Below are positions 1 through 8,699 of a DNA stretch of 54,742 nucleotides, one piece after another. The notes beneath the pieces were generated by a model that was given only the letters and a program-made list of their open reading frames with translations, was not told the origin of the DNA and searched no databases. Position 1 is the first letter of the stretch. Every line of letters starts with the position of its first letter. A program made the translations under genes and the position numbers. Source of the DNA: Clostridia bacterium (GTDB lineage Bacteria; Bacillota; Clostridia; Oscillospirales; Acutalibacteraceae). The stretch spans positions 1-54,742 of the forward strand of contig JAFYVE010000050.1 of NCBI GenBank assembly GCA_017549285.1. The letters run 5' to 3'.

Positions 1-204
1 CAGGTCTGTGCCTGATTCAATAACATCAATGATATACTTGAGAAGAACAACGTTTGAAAGTACCCATGGAAGCTCTGTCATTGCGTCAAAAACGATTGTG
101 CATATCATCAGCAACGGCGCACTTTTCATGACAAACTTAAGCATGAAAATATAGTTGCGCAGATTTACAAAGCTGTCTTTTATCTTGCTTTTATCAATCT
201 TCAT
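1..204 (-). CDS. ABC transporter permease/ATP-binding protein, N-terminal part (cut by window edge)
   Basis: Only the first 68 residues are in the window. They begin with ATG at 204, which lies inside the end of the preceding ABC gene (11-bp overlap), so the two are translationally coupled. The visible part has a basic, charged N-terminus followed by a hydrophobic segment (about residues 25-60), as expected for the first transmembrane helix of an ABC exporter half-transporter. Paired overlapping half-transporters usually form a heterodimeric exporter (BmrCD or LmrCD type). That assignment is inferred from the neighbour because the ATPase domain lies outside the window. Expression should depend on the same attenuator-like leader at 2041-2224. 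Confidence 0.75.
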   Translation of the reverse strand, partial: MKIDKSKIKDSFVNLRNYIFMLKFVMKSAPLLMICTIVFDAMTELPWVLSNVVLLKYIIDVIESGTDL

Positions 205-2020
205 CGTTGTTTTCCTCCTCTTCCTGATATCCTGAAGCCTGAAGAGTAAACATCTCGCAGTATTCTCCGCCTTTTTCCATCAGATGCTCATGTGTGCCCT
301 GTTCAATAAGCTGACCTTCACGGAAGACAATGATTTTGTCTGAGTCAGCCGCACTGGAAAGACGGTGGGAAATATAAAGAACGGTTTTGTCCTTAGTACC
401 CTGTACAAGAGCGTCGTACATTTTTGATTCTGCAACAGGGTCAAGGGCAGAAGACGGCTCATCAAGGACTGCAATGTCAAACTTCTTTGCAAACAGTCTT
501 GCAATAGCAAGCTTCTGTGTTTCACCGCCTGAAAGGGAAGCGCCGCTGTCATCAAATTCCTTCGTAAGAAGAGTGTCAATGCCTGCGGGAAGCTTGTCGA
601 TTTTACTTTTGACACCGCTTTGTGCGATTGCTTTTTCAACTACAGGTATGTTGGTTTCGTTAACCTCCTGCATAAGTACATTTTCTGCAACTGTCATTGC
701 AAAAATTCTGTAATCCTGAAAAACGCTTGCGAAACGGTTTCTGTAATCACCGATATTATACTCACTGATATTTCTGCCGTTATAAAGAATTTCACCCTCG
801 GTTACATCATAAAGACGCATTATAAGCTTTGAAAGTGTGGTTTTGCCTGCACCGTTGTGACCTACAACAGCAACAGTTTCCCCCTTATTGATTCTGAATG
901 ATACATTTCTGAGAGTCGGCTCATCTTTACCGGGATAGGTGAATGATACATTTCTGAATTCAAGACTTTCGAATTCTTCTGTATCAATGCCTCCGTCCTT
1001 GAGCTGAGGCTCGTAGTCAAGGAATTCTCTTAAGCTCTGCACCCAAAGGCAGTGCTTCTGCTGCATTGTGAAATAACGTGCAAAGTTATTGATTTTGTAA
1101 CGGCACTGAAGAATAGCCGAAACGAGCACAGAGAAATCTGAGATAGCAAGATTATCAAGTGCAACAAGGCGGTAACAGCCGTAACCGAAGCCGCCTGCTA
1201 CGGGGATAACATCACCGAAGAAATCACTGAGCACTTCCAGCACTGCAACACGGATACCGTATTTTTTAATCAGTACGATATTCTTTTCAACAGCATCCTT
1301 GAATCTGCGTCTGAGTACAGTGAAAATATCAGTTGTCTTTATTTCTTTTGCAAAATCCTTCAGAAGAACAGTTCTTCTTACATAATCCTTCTGTCTTTCG
1401 TAGGGAGTTGTTTCTTTTTCTCTCTTGAATTCTTCCTTGTGCTTGAGTGTACGGAAAAATGTAACAAATACGGGGCAGATGACAAAGATTATCATAACAG
1501 GGTCTATGGAAACAAGATATGAAACCATGACGATAAGGCTTATAAGTGAGCCGATAACCCATGATGTGCCCATAACTATACGCTTGAAACCGTTTTTCTC
1601 TACTACCCATGTGGCACGGTTGTATTTGTCAAAGAAATCGGGATTTTCATAGCATGCAAGCTCGACCTGCTGTGCTTTTTTGAATATCATTTCGTTTATG
1701 TAGCTTTCGCATTTGATTTCAAAACGTATTTTGCAATAAAAGTTAGTGAAATAGCCAAGCATATCGATAACTATTTTGCCTATAACCATAAGCACTATTT
1801 TGATTGCAAGCTCTTTGAATGTGCCGTTGCCTTCAATGACAGACAATGCTGTCTTCAGGAAGAATACGCTGAAAACAAGTGAATAGTAAACATTTTCGGC
1901 AATATTTGAAATGTACAGACTCAGCATATAAAACGGCGCACTCTTCATTCCGCAGCCGAGAATGAAAAGCGTATTTTTTAATACATGTGCCTTTTCTTTT
2001 TGTGTTTTTTCTCTCTTCAT
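194..2020 (-). CDS. ABC exporter half-transporter (fused permease and ATPase)
   Basis: A 608-residue half-size ABC exporter, a normal length for the family. The N-terminal ~340 residues carry the hydrophobic membrane segments. The C-terminal ATPase domain has Walker A GHNGAGKT (about 385-393), signature LSGGE (about 495), Walker B IAVLDEP (about 513) and an H-loop SHR (about 550). The start at 2020 follows an AGAGG ribosome site. It overlaps the next exporter gene by 11 bp, so the partners probably form a heterodimer in the membrane. Substrate is unknown: multidrug, peptide or lipid export are all possible. An upstream short ORF plus terminator (2041-2152) suggests induction by translation inhibition, as known for the bmrCD exporter of Bacillus subtilis; that link is inference. 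Confidence 0.9.
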   Translation of the reverse strand: MKREKTQKEKAHVLKNTLFILGCGMKSAPFYMLSLYISNIAENVYYSLVFSVFFLKTALSVIEGNGTFKELAIKIVLMVIGKIVIDMLGYFTNFYCKIRFEIKCESYINEMIFKKAQQVELACYENPDFFDKYNRATWVVEKNGFKRIVMGTSWVIGSLISLIVMVSYLVSIDPVMIIFVICPVFVTFFRTLKHKEEFKREKETTPYERQKDYVRRTVLLKDFAKEIKTTDIFTVLRRRFKDAVEKNIVLIKKYGIRVAVLEVLSDFFGDVIPVAGGFGYGCYRLVALDNLAISDFSVLVSAILQCRYKINNFARYFTMQQKHCLWVQSLREFLDYEPQLKDGGIDTEEFESLEFRNVSFTYPGKDEPTLRNVSFRINKGETVAVVGHNGAGKTTLSKLIMRLYDVTEGEILYNGRNISEYNIGDYRNRFASVFQDYRIFAMTVAENVLMQEVNETNIPVVEKAIAQSGVKSKIDKLPAGIDTLLTKEFDDSGASLSGGETQKLAIARLFAKKFDIAVLDEPSSALDPVAESKMYDALVQGTKDKTVLYISHRLSSAADSDKIIVFREGQLIEQGTHEHLMEKGGEYCEMFTLQASGYQEEEENNDED

Positions 2021-2040
2021 AGCTTAACCTCTTGATTTAC

Positions 2041-2068
2041 AATAAAAAAGCCCGACTGAAAAGCCGGG
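2041..2068 (-). terminator. Rho-independent terminator inside exporter leader (candidate attenuator)
   Basis: Stem 2051-2057 with 2062-2068 (7 bp, one pair being U-G only in minus-strand RNA), loop of 4, followed on the minus strand by six T (2049-2044). It lies between the leader peptide stop codon (2084) and the exporter start (2020). Part of its 5' arm and loop (2059-2066) is perfectly complementary over 8 bp to leader positions 2119-2126, which would give an alternative antiterminator pairing. Confidence 0.8.
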
Positions 2069-2083
2069 GGAAAATAATATCCG

Positions 2084-2152
2084 TCAGAATTTCTGTGCGG
2101 AAACGGACACGATTTTATCGGCTTTTTCTGTATAAACGTAAGTACTCATCAT
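2084..2152 (-). CDS. Candidate 22-residue leader peptide for the ABC exporter operon
   Basis: A short ORF begins MMSTYVYTEK and ends SVSAQKF before TGA at 2086-2084. It has the best ribosome site in the neighbourhood (AAAGGAGG, about 7-11 bases before the two ATG codons) and lies directly behind a consensus promoter (2196-2224). A terminator follows 15 bp after the stop, and then the exporter gene. This arrangement matches leader-peptide attenuation. The codons for E-K-A-D (2119-2126) overlap the RNA segment that could pair with the terminator 5' arm. I recognise no known stalling motif. It could be a chance ORF, but the ribosome site and position argue against that. Confidence 0.65.
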   Translation of the reverse strand: MMSTYVYTEKADKIVSVSAQKF

Positions 2153-2195
2153 CTTGTCCGCCTCCTTTTATTTTATATTTATTACAACGCAACCG

Positions 2196-2224
2196 AGTGT
2201 ATCACGAAAATGTTTTGTTGTCAA
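2196..2224 (-). promoter_or_regulatory. Sigma-A-type promoter of the exporter leader
   Basis: Minus-strand -35 TTGACA (2224-2219), 17-bp spacer and -10 TACACT (2201-2196). Transcription would begin near 2189, about 37 bases before the leader peptide ATG. Confidence 0.8.
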
Positions 2225-2291
2225 GGAATTTTATTCAAATTTACACATTGTTTAAACTTATATATAAAGTTGTTTATTTTAAAGGTTTAAC

Positions 2292-2320
2292 TTGACTTTT
2301 TACAACATTTGTTTTAAAAT
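2292..2320 (+). promoter_or_regulatory. Promoter of glyS
   Basis: TTGACT (2292-2297), 17-bp spacer, TAAAAT (2315-2320). The leader before the glyS start is only about 27 bases, too short for a T-box. Confidence 0.6.
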
Positions 2321-2353
2321 ATGTTTTTAGAATGTTATATCGGAGGTTATACC

Positions 2354-3733
2354 ATGAACAATACCGAAAAAACCATGGAAAAAATTGTTGCACTTTGCAA
2401 AGGCAGAGGCTTTATTTTTGCAGGCAGTGATATTTACGGCGGACTTGCAAACACATGGGACTACGGCCCTCTCGGCGCAAGACTTAAGAATAATGTTAAG
2501 GATACATGGAGAAAGAGATTTATTCAGGAAAGAAAGAACAGCTACGAAGTTGATGCTGATATCCTGATGCATCCCAGAGTATGGGAAGCAAGCGGACATG
2601 TTGCTTCTTTCTCAGACCCTCTTCTTGACTGTAAAGAATGTAAGATGCGTCACAGAGCTGACAATCTTATCGATGATTTTGATGAGAATGCACATGCAGA
2701 CGGCATGACAAAGGAAGAAATGTTCCAGTACATCAAGGATCATTCAATTCCCTGTCCCAACTGCGGTAAGCATAATTTCACAGACATCAGAGAATTCAAC
2801 CTTATGTTCCAGACATTCAGAGGCGTTACAAATAACAGCAAGAGTGTTATTTATCTCCGTCCCGAGAATGCTCAGGGTGAATATGTAAACTATCTCAACG
2901 TTCAGAGATCAATGAGAGCTAAGCTTCCTTTCAGCATCGGTCAGATCGGTAAGGCTTTCAGAAATGAAATCACACCCGGTAACTTCACTTTCAGAACAAT
3001 CGAGTTCGAACAGATGGAGTTCCAGACTTTCTGTAAAGAAGGCACAGACGTTGAGCTTTACGATTACTTCAAGAATTACGGTATGAAGTATTATCAGGAT
3101 CTCGGTATTCCTGCTGATCATCTTCGTTTCCACGATCACGAGAAGCTTGCTCACTATGCTAAGGCTGCATGTGACATCGAATTCCTCTTCCCCTTCGGCT
3201 GGGGTGAAATCAACGGCACTCACAACAGAACTAACTTTGACCTTACAAGACATCAGGAATACAGCGGAACAAAGATGGATTATCTTGACCCCGAAACAAA
3301 CGAAAGATACATCCCCTTCATCATTGAATCAACATACGGTCTTGACAGAACTGTTCTTGCACTTCTCTGTGAAGCTTATGACGAAGAAGTTATTGATGCA
3401 GAAAAGAATGACACAAGAGTTGTTCTTCACTTAAGCCCTGCAATTGCTCCCTATAAGGCTGCAGTGCTTCCTCTTTCAAAGAAACTTTCAGACAAGGCTC
3501 TTGAAGTTTATGAAAAGCTTTCAAAGAGCTTTATGGTTGATTTTGACGAAACAGGCTCAATCGGTAAGAGATACCGCCGTGAAGATGAAATCGGTACTCC
3601 CTTCTGTATTACATACGACTTCGACAGCGAAACAGACGGTTGCGTAACAGTACGTGACAGAGATTCAATGGAACAGGTAAGACTTCCTATTGAAGAACTC
3701 GAAGCATATATTGCTGAAAAAATCAAATTCTGA
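2354..3733 (+). CDS. glyS: Glycyl-tRNA synthetase, class II dimeric type
   Basis: Charges tRNA-Gly with glycine in the cytoplasm. The 459-residue product has the eukaryote/Gram-positive single-chain (alpha2) architecture. It shows an N-terminal [11 protein letters not shown] stretch, cysteine pairs CKEC (about 92) and CPNC (about 134), RPENAQG (about 168), class II motif 2 [11 protein letters not shown] (about 212) and motif 3 [10 protein letters not shown] (about 329), then an anticodon-binding domain. I chose the ATG at 2354, 8-12 bases after GGAGG (2342-2346), over an in-frame upstream start at 2321, which would sit right at the -10 element. No T-box leader is present, which is unusual for Firmicute synthetases but common for glyS in some clades. 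A strong terminator follows. Confidence 0.97.
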   Translation: MNNTEKTMEKIVALCKGRGFIFAGSDIYGGLANTWDYGPLGARLKNNVKDTWRKRFIQERKNSYEVDADILMHPRVWEASGHVASFSDPLLDCKECKMRHRADNLIDDFDENAHADGMTKEEMFQYIKDHSIPCPNCGKHNFTDIREFNLMFQTFRGVTNNSKSVIYLRPENAQGEYVNYLNVQRSMRAKLPFSIGQIGKAFRNEITPGNFTFRTIEFEQMEFQTFCKEGTDVELYDYFKNYGMKYYQDLGIPADHLRFHDHEKLAHYAKAACDIEFLFPFGWGEINGTHNRTNFDLTRHQEYSGTKMDYLDPETNERYIPFIIESTYGLDRTVLALLCEAYDEEVIDAEKNDTRVVLHLSPAIAPYKAAVLPLSKKLSDKALEVYEKLSKSFMVDFDETGSIGKRYRREDEIGTPFCITYDFDSETDGCVTVRDRDSMEQVRLPIEELEAYIAEKIKF

Positions 3734-3740
3734 TAACCTT

Positions 3741-3775
3741 ACAGTGTTGCAGTTGTTTCTGCAACACTGTTTTTA
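3741..3775 (+). terminator. Terminator of glyS
   Basis: Perfect 12-bp stem (3741-3752 with 3759-3770), 6-base loop and T-run. Confidence 0.95.
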
Positions 3776-3790
3776 TTTAAAAAATTTTTA

Positions 3791-3819
3791 TAGACTTTTT
3801 AGAAAATTTATAGTATAAT
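3791..3819 (+). promoter_or_regulatory. Promoter of the GH5 gene
   Basis: TAGACT (3791-3796), 17-bp spacer, TATAAT (3814-3819), ahead of an ACGGAGG ribosome site. Confidence 0.65.
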
Positions 3820-3852
3820 AATATAGATAAAATTAACGGAGGTTGATTTACA

Positions 3853-5313
3853 ATGAAAAAAACACTTTGCGCACTCCTTTCATTGATTATTGTTCTGCTT
3901 TCTGTGACACCCGTTCTCGGTGTTTCCGTATTTGCAGAAGACAATGTTGTAATTCACGATGAAGATGCACTTCACGCAGACAGCTACAAGATTGTTAACA
4001 CAAAAGGCGAAGAAGTATTCTTAAGAGGTCTTAACCTTGGTGGTTGGCTTATTATGGAAGACTGGTTCTGCCCCGTAAACAACAATGCAACAGGTGATGT
4101 TCTTACATACGAAGTTCTTGAAAGCCGTTTCGGCACAGAAAAGACTTATGAGCTTATGAACATCTATCAGGACAACTGGATTGTTGAATCTGACTTCCTC
4201 AATATCGCAGAAATGGGATTCAACTGTGTCAGAATTCCCTTCTGGTACAGAAACTTCCAGTCAGATAACAACGGAACATGGATTCTTGACGAAAACGGTG
4301 AAATTGACCTTTCAAGACTTGAATGGGCAGTTGAAATGTGCCGTAAATACGGTCTTTATGCAATTCTTGACCTTCACGCAGCAAACGGTGTTCAGGGTTA
4401 TGCAGACCACGCAGGTCACGTAAATAACTATCACTTCTTTGATCAGGATGAAAAGGGTGAATGGTACAGAGCACAGGCAGTTGAACTCTGGAGAGTTATT
4501 GCAGAACGTTTTGCAGGCGATCCTGCTATTGCAATGTTTGACCTTCTCAACGAACCAATGTGTAACGTTCCTATGACAAACAGAATTCATTCAAGAATCT
4601 GGGATTTCTATGATGACTGCTACAAAGCTATCAGAGCAGAAGACCCCACAAGAATGATCACAATGATAGGCACCTGGTCAGTTGACAAACTCCCCGATCC
4701 CAAAGAATACGGTTGGGAAAATGTTGTTTATCAGTATCATCAGTATGACAAAAAAGAATCTGATTACACAACAAGAATTGCAAACGGCTGGGCTTGTTAC
4801 TACGATGTTCCTCAGTATGCAGGTGAATTCCATCCCGTAGGTGATAAGGTTACACTTGAATATGCTATCAGCGCTTATGATGCAAATGACGTTGTATGGA
4901 CTCTGTGGACTTACAAAGGCTATAACAGCTGGGCTGCCTGGGCAGACTGGTTCTGCTACGGAAGCACAGATGATGAATTCATTGTTGACATCTACAACGA
5001 TGATTACGATACAATCGCCCGTAAATGGGGCGAAGTAATGCAGACCAACAGCGGTTATTTCTATGAAGGTCAGCTTTACAAGGTTGCTCACAAGTTCCTT
5101 CCCAACAGAAAGGTTGATGTTGTTCCTTTCAGAAATCAGTGGGATATCGACCGTTATGTTGCAGGTGAAGTTATCAAAGGTAACTTCTCAGGCAACAATG
5201 AATGTTCAATGTGCGATATGTTTATGAGTGTCAAAGATGTTCCCCTTATCGGAGCAATTATGAGATTCTTCCATTCACTTATTCACTCAATTTCAACAGG
5301 TAAGAATATATAA
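3853..5313 (+). CDS. Secreted glycoside hydrolase family 5 (beta-glucanase-like)
   Basis: A 486-residue secreted enzyme with a Sec signal peptide (residues 1-28, ending near VFAED). The catalytic TIM barrel begins with RGLNLGGWLIMEDW, a form typical of the GH5 branch that includes exo-1,3-beta-glucanases. The acid/base glutamate is in LLNEP (about residue 234) and the nucleophile glutamate in AGEFHP (about 325). After the barrel there is a cysteine-containing tail (about 445-486) of unknown role. No dockerin or carbohydrate-binding module is visible, so it is probably free rather than cellulosomal. The exact substrate cannot be assigned. It is monocistronic, with its own promoter and terminator. 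Confidence 0.9.
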   Translation: MKKTLCALLSLIIVLLSVTPVLGVSVFAEDNVVIHDEDALHADSYKIVNTKGEEVFLRGLNLGGWLIMEDWFCPVNNNATGDVLTYEVLESRFGTEKTYELMNIYQDNWIVESDFLNIAEMGFNCVRIPFWYRNFQSDNNGTWILDENGEIDLSRLEWAVEMCRKYGLYAILDLHAANGVQGYADHAGHVNNYHFFDQDEKGEWYRAQAVELWRVIAERFAGDPAIAMFDLLNEPMCNVPMTNRIHSRIWDFYDDCYKAIRAEDPTRMITMIGTWSVDKLPDPKEYGWENVVYQYHQYDKKESDYTTRIANGWACYYDVPQYAGEFHPVGDKVTLEYAISAYDANDVVWTLWTYKGYNSWAAWADWFCYGSTDDEFIVDIYNDDYDTIARKWGEVMQTNSGYFYEGQLYKVAHKFLPNRKVDVVPFRNQWDIDRYVAGEVIKGNFSGNNECSMCDMFMSVKDVPLIGAIMRFFHSLIHSISTGKNI

Positions 5314-5320
5314 AAAAATT

Positions 5321-5355
5321 AAGTGGCTGTAAATTTTACAGCCACTTTTGTTTTT
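5321..5355. terminator. Bidirectional terminator between convergent genes
   Basis: Stem 5321-5333 with 5335-5347 (inner bases form the loop), with A-run upstream and T-run downstream. It serves the GH5 gene on the plus strand and the transporter on the minus strand. Confidence 0.9.
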
Positions 5356-5359
5356 GCTT

Positions 5360-6631
5360 TTACACTCCATAAAAGATCCATATATAAATATATGCAGGAA
5401 TGATTGCCGCAAATGTGAAAGGAATGCCGATTTTAAAGAAATCGCTGTTCTTTACGGTGTAGCCCTCTTTACGAAGAATTCCGATACCCGCAATGTTTGC
5501 AGATGCACCGATGGGAGTACAGTTACCGCCGAGTGTTGCACCTGAAAGCAGACCGAAGTAAAGCACCGTAGGGTCAATATTGAGCGTTGTTGCAATACCT
5601 GCAATAACGGGAAGCATTGTTGCAACATAGGGAATATTATCAATGAATGCAGAAATGAGAACAGATGCCCATACTATAACGGTATAAAGAACGAAGATAT
5701 TTCCGCCGCCGAACTGAGCAAGAAGATTTGCTGCAGCATCAATTACCCCCTGTGCAGAGATACCGCCGATCATAAGGAAAAGGCCGAGAAGAAGTCCGAT
5801 TGTTTCAAAATCAATATCCTTTATAGGAGCAAGAACAGCTGACAATTTTTTCTTCCTTAACACACTATAAACAAGACCAATCGCCATTATCGAACAACAG
5901 ATAACACCGTTTGTGATTTCAGGCTTATCGGGAATAAACGATGCAATAATAAGGACGACGATTGTTCCGAGCAAAAGAACTGAAGGAACATAATCTGTAA
6001 CCTTTGTCATTTCTGTTGACTTGGGAATCGCACCCTTTTCTTTCCTGAATATGACTGCAAGGATAATGGCAGAAATCAAAGCACCAAGTTCAACAGCAAA
6101 GAAAATACCGGGTTTACCTTTGAACCACAAAAAGTCCATAAAGCTCATATCAAGTGCAGAACCGAGCATAATTGCGGTTGTATCACCGACAAGTGTTGCT
6201 GCACCCTGAAGATTTGATGAAACTGCAACACCTATAATAAACGGAACGGGGTTGGTATTGAGCTTTCTGCAGATTTCAAGCGCAACGGGAGCAACCATAA
6301 GAACAGTTGCAACATTGTCAACAAAAGCTGAAATAACACCTGCAAAAAGTGACATCGCAACTGCTGCCCACATAACATTGGGAACCTTTTTCATTATAAG
6401 GTCTGCAAGAAGCGACGGCATCTTGCTTTCAATAAACAAAGAAACCGTACCCATTGTACCTGCAATCATAAGAAGAACATTAAAATCAATTGAAGGCAGG
6501 ATTTCATTCAGAGGTAACATACCTGAAACAATAAAAACCAGACCCGATGCAATTGCAATAATGGGACGGTATTTGCTGAAAACAAGCATTAGCACATAAG
6601 TAACAGCGAAAAGAATAATAGCAGGAATCAA
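5360..6631 (-). CDS. ArsB/NhaD-superfamily ion transporter (CitM/SLC13-like)
   Basis: A 423-residue integral membrane protein with about 11 hydrophobic helices, matching the ion-transporter superfamily that includes arsenite (ArsB), Na+/H+ (NhaD) and citrate carriers. The two halves each carry a similar loop: SAFVDNVATV in the first and SAFIDNIPYVATM in the second, the inverted-repeat signature of this fold. GATLGGNCTPIGASAN near the C-terminus is also characteristic. The start is TTG at 6631, chosen because AAAGGA lies 7 bases upstream and no better in-frame ATG exists. The substrate cannot be read from sequence; a carboxylate, arsenite or proton/sodium are candidates. It has its own promoter and is monocistronic. 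Confidence 0.85.
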   Translation of the reverse strand: MIPAIILFAVTYVLMLVFSKYRPIIAIASGLVFIVSGMLPLNEILPSIDFNVLLMIAGTMGTVSLFIESKMPSLLADLIMKKVPNVMWAAVAMSLFAGVISAFVDNVATVLMVAPVALEICRKLNTNPVPFIIGVAVSSNLQGAATLVGDTTAIMLGSALDMSFMDFLWFKGKPGIFFAVELGALISAIILAVIFRKEKGAIPKSTEMTKVTDYVPSVLLLGTIVVLIIASFIPDKPEITNGVICCSIMAIGLVYSVLRKKKLSAVLAPIKDIDFETIGLLLGLFLMIGGISAQGVIDAAANLLAQFGGGNIFVLYTVIVWASVLISAFIDNIPYVATMLPVIAGIATTLNIDPTVLYFGLLSGATLGGNCTPIGASANIAGIGILRKEGYTVKNSDFFKIGIPFTFAAIIPAYIYIWIFYGV

Positions 6632-6660
6632 GATAATCGTCCTTTCAGTTTGATATGTCT

Positions 6661-6689
6661 ATTATATATGCTGTTATATATAAAATCAA
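6661..6689 (-). promoter_or_regulatory. Promoter of the ion transporter gene
   Basis: Minus strand TTGATT (6689-6684), 17-bp spacer, TATAAT (6666-6661). Confidence 0.7.
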
Positions 6690-6708
6690 GAATAGTTATT
6701 TTATTAAC

Positions 6709-6740
6709 AAAAAAAAGAAGACTGCCGTAAGACAGCCTTC
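6709..6740 (-). terminator. Terminator of purC
   Basis: Ten-base-pair stem (6717-6726 with 6731-6740; mismatches on the plus strand become G-U in minus-strand RNA) followed by eight T on the minus strand. Confidence 0.9.
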
Positions 6741-6753
6741 TGTATAAACATAA

Positions 6754-7437
6754 TTATCTGTTAAGGATAAGCTTTGTGAGTTCAACGGGATCAACAATCT
6801 TGCCGTCCTTGTAAACTCTCATGTTACCTGATGCGATTTCATCGATAAGGATAACTTCGTCGTTGTTGTAACCGAACTCAAACTTGATATCCCAGAGGTC
6901 AAGACCGATTGACTTGAGGTCATCAGCAACGATCTTTGTAATCTTGAGTGTCTGTTCCTTCATGCTTTCGAACATAGCAGGTGACATAACACCGAGAGCT
7001 GCAAGACCTTCACCTGTAACAAGGGGATCGCCGAGAGCATCGTTCTTGAATGTGCATTCAACATAACCGCCTTCAAGAACTGTACCGTCTTCAATATATT
7101 CACCGTATCTTCTGATGAAGCTGCCTGTTGCAACAAGACGGCAGATAACTTCAAGACCGTGACCGAAAACTTTACCGGGGAGAACTTCCATTGTAGCATC
7201 TTCAAGATTTGCACTTACATAGTGAGTCTTGATGCCTGCTTTTTTGAGAAGCTCGAAGTAGAGAATTGATGTTTCAAGGTTAGCTCTGCCGATACCTTCG
7301 ATTGTAAGACCAACGCTGTTTTCACCGGGATCGAAAACGCCGTCTTTACCTGTGCAGTCATCCTTGAACTTGAGCATTACATTGCCGTTGTCAAGAGAAT
7401 ATACGTCTTTTGTTTTACCTTCATAAACTTTTACCAT
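6754..7437 (-). CDS. purC: SAICAR synthetase (purine biosynthesis)
   Basis: Phosphoribosylaminoimidazole-succinocarboxamide synthase joins CAIR and aspartate using ATP in de novo purine synthesis. The 227-residue protein is a typical length. It begins [11 protein letters not shown] (the nucleotide-binding hairpin) and contains [21 protein letters not shown] and [11 protein letters not shown], all conserved in PurC. An AAAGGAG site precedes the ATG. It stands alone, not in a pur operon, and no PurR box or purine riboswitch was recognised upstream. Confidence 0.97.
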   Translation of the reverse strand: MVKVYEGKTKDVYSLDNGNVMLKFKDDCTGKDGVFDPGENSVGLTIEGIGRANLETSILYFELLKKAGIKTHYVSANLEDATMEVLPGKVFGHGLEVICRLVATGSFIRRYGEYIEDGTVLEGGYVECTFKNDALGDPLVTGEGLAALGVMSPAMFESMKEQTLKITKIVADDLKSIGLDLWDIKFEFGYNNDEVILIDEIASGNMRVYKDGKIVDPVELTKLILNR

Positions 7438-7583
7438 TTCAAAAGCACTCCTTTTGTATGCTTAATTAACATTATATATTTTAGCACCATTTTTTTGATT
7501 TGTACACCCCCTTTTTTTTATTTTTTTTACATTTGTTTATTTATACATTTTTTGATAAAAGAATAGCCTTCTATATAAAATTA

Positions 7584-7612
7584 TTGACGAAAAAGAAAAA
7601 GAGTATTATAAT
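7584..7612 (+). promoter_or_regulatory. Promoter of the histidine phosphatase gene
   Basis: TTGACG (7584-7589), 17-bp spacer, TATAAT (7607-7612). The start point would be near 7619, only about 10 bases before the ATG, which rules out upstream in-frame starts. Confidence 0.8.
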
Positions 7613-7628
7613 TTATACGGTGATTAAA

Positions 7629-8153
7629 ATGATGATTTACATAGCAAGACACGGCGAATCGCTCGGAAATACGGGCGAAGATACTGGACCCGACCCGAAA
7701 CTTTCAGAAAAAGGCAGAATTCAGGCTTCCCTTCTCGGCGAAAGAATGAAAAATATAAAGCTTGATGCCGTTTTTTCAAGTCCTCTGATAAGAGCTGTTG
7801 AAACAGCAGAAGCTACTGCAATTCATCATAATCTGATTGTGAATGTACTCCCCGATTGTTACGAAGTTGACGACGGTGAAACAACAGAAGAAGCATATAC
7901 AAGAGCTATAAACATTATAAACCGTCTGAAAGCACAATTTACCGAAGATGAAAGAATAATCATATTCGCTCACGGCACTTTCAATAATTATCTCACAAAT
8001 GCCGCAATCGGCTTCCCTGTCCGTGATGATTTCAACTTCTGTCAGGAAAATACAGGGCTTACATGCATCAAATTTATGCCTGATAAAAAAATTAAAATCG
8101 AATTCGCAAACGACTATTGCCACCTTGCAACACTTGATGAACCTGAATATTAA
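7629..8153 (+). CDS. Histidine phosphatase superfamily protein (phosphoglycerate mutase-like)
   Basis: A 174-residue cytoplasmic protein with the RHGES motif at residues 7-11 (H8 being the phospho-accepting histidine), a second histidine in FAHGTFNN (about 115) and the SSPLIRAVETAE segment (about 50) typical of broad-specificity histidine phosphatases. It is shorter than true phosphoglycerate mutases, so a CobC/PhoE-like phosphatase is more likely. The substrate is unknown. The start at 7629 (two adjacent ATG codons) is fixed by the promoter just upstream; the ribosome site is weak (GGTG) and the 5' leader very short. Confidence 0.85.
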   Translation: MMIYIARHGESLGNTGEDTGPDPKLSEKGRIQASLLGERMKNIKLDAVFSSPLIRAVETAEATAIHHNLIVNVLPDCYEVDDGETTEEAYTRAINIINRLKAQFTEDERIIIFAHGTFNNYLTNAAIGFPVRDDFNFCQENTGLTCIKFMPDKKIKIEFANDYCHLATLDEPEY

Positions 8154-8157
8154 AAAT

Positions 8158-8197
8158 AAAGCTGTAAGACCGCAAAAACGGAATTACAGCTTTTTTT
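8158..8197 (+). terminator. Terminator of the histidine phosphatase gene
   Basis: Outer stem AAAGCTGTAA/TTACAGCTTT with inner CCG/CGG pairing, followed by T7. Confidence 0.85.
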
Positions 8198-8204
8198 ATA
8201 CTCA

Positions 8205-8645
8205 TTATTCAATTTCTTTTTCCCAATATTTATCAAGCAACCATTTTGTTCTGAAACTGATAACTATAATTCCGTTCATATAGAAACGCTGTTTACCTTC
8301 AACTTTTCCGTTTATTTCATACACACGTGAAAAAATAAAATCAACAATTGCCGAACGTGAATAACCGTCACGTGCTTTCTTTATTTTACGGATGTTTTTC
8401 CATAGATAACATTCTTTTGGAACAAAAAGATAATGCAGAGTGATACATTCTGTATCAAAGCTGTAAAACAAAGGCTCTTTTATCGGTCCACCGATAACAA
8501 AAAGTAATCCGAAAATAAAGAAAAACACACTCCATACAGTTATTTCTTCACTTATTGCAATATATCCGAGAGTCAGCGTAAGAATCCCCAGAATAACAAA
8601 CAGAAAAAACGATTTATTGAGTGCAATCTCCTTTTTGATTTTCAT
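8205..8645 (-). CDS. Small membrane protein of unknown function
   Basis: A 146-residue protein with two close hydrophobic helices near the N-terminus (about residues 10-50) followed by a mostly hydrophilic, aromatic-rich C-terminal half that looks like a PH-like or DUF-type cytoplasmic domain. I do not recognise a family. The ATG at 8645 was chosen because AAGGA lies 8-12 bases upstream; a longer form from 8678 has no ribosome site. It follows araB with only a hairpin (8667-8691) between them and may be the last gene of that operon. Confidence 0.6.
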   Translation of the reverse strand: MKIKKEIALNKSFFLFVILGILTLTLGYIAISEEITVWSVFFFIFGLLFVIGGPIKEPLFYSFDTECITLHYLFVPKECYLWKNIRKIKKARDGYSRSAIVDFIFSRVYEINGKVEGKQRFYMNGIIVISFRTKWLLDKYWEKEIE

Positions 8646-8666
8646 TATGTACATTTCCTTATACAT

Positions 8667-8691
8667 AACGGGTGCCACGAAGACACCCGTT
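8667..8691 (-). other. Hairpin between araB and the small membrane protein gene
   Basis: Eight-base-pair stem AACGGGTG/CACCCGTT with a 9-base loop. On the minus strand no T-run follows, so it is a weak terminator at best; it may stabilise the 3' end of araB mRNA. Confidence 0.45.
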
Positions 8692-8699
8692 TATTGTTT

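Noticed and set aside
2032-2295. 87-codon plus-strand ORF opposite the exporter leader
   Set aside because: No ribosome site, strongly basic low-complexity product, and it lies antisense to a convincing promoter, leader ORF and terminator.
2225-2353. T-box riboswitch before glyS
   Set aside because: The promoter places the transcript start about 27 bases before the ATG, and no T-box sequence is present.
7500-7628. N-terminal extension of the histidine phosphatase
   Set aside because: A near-consensus promoter at 7584-7612 lies inside the extension, and the RHGES motif fits the start at 7629.
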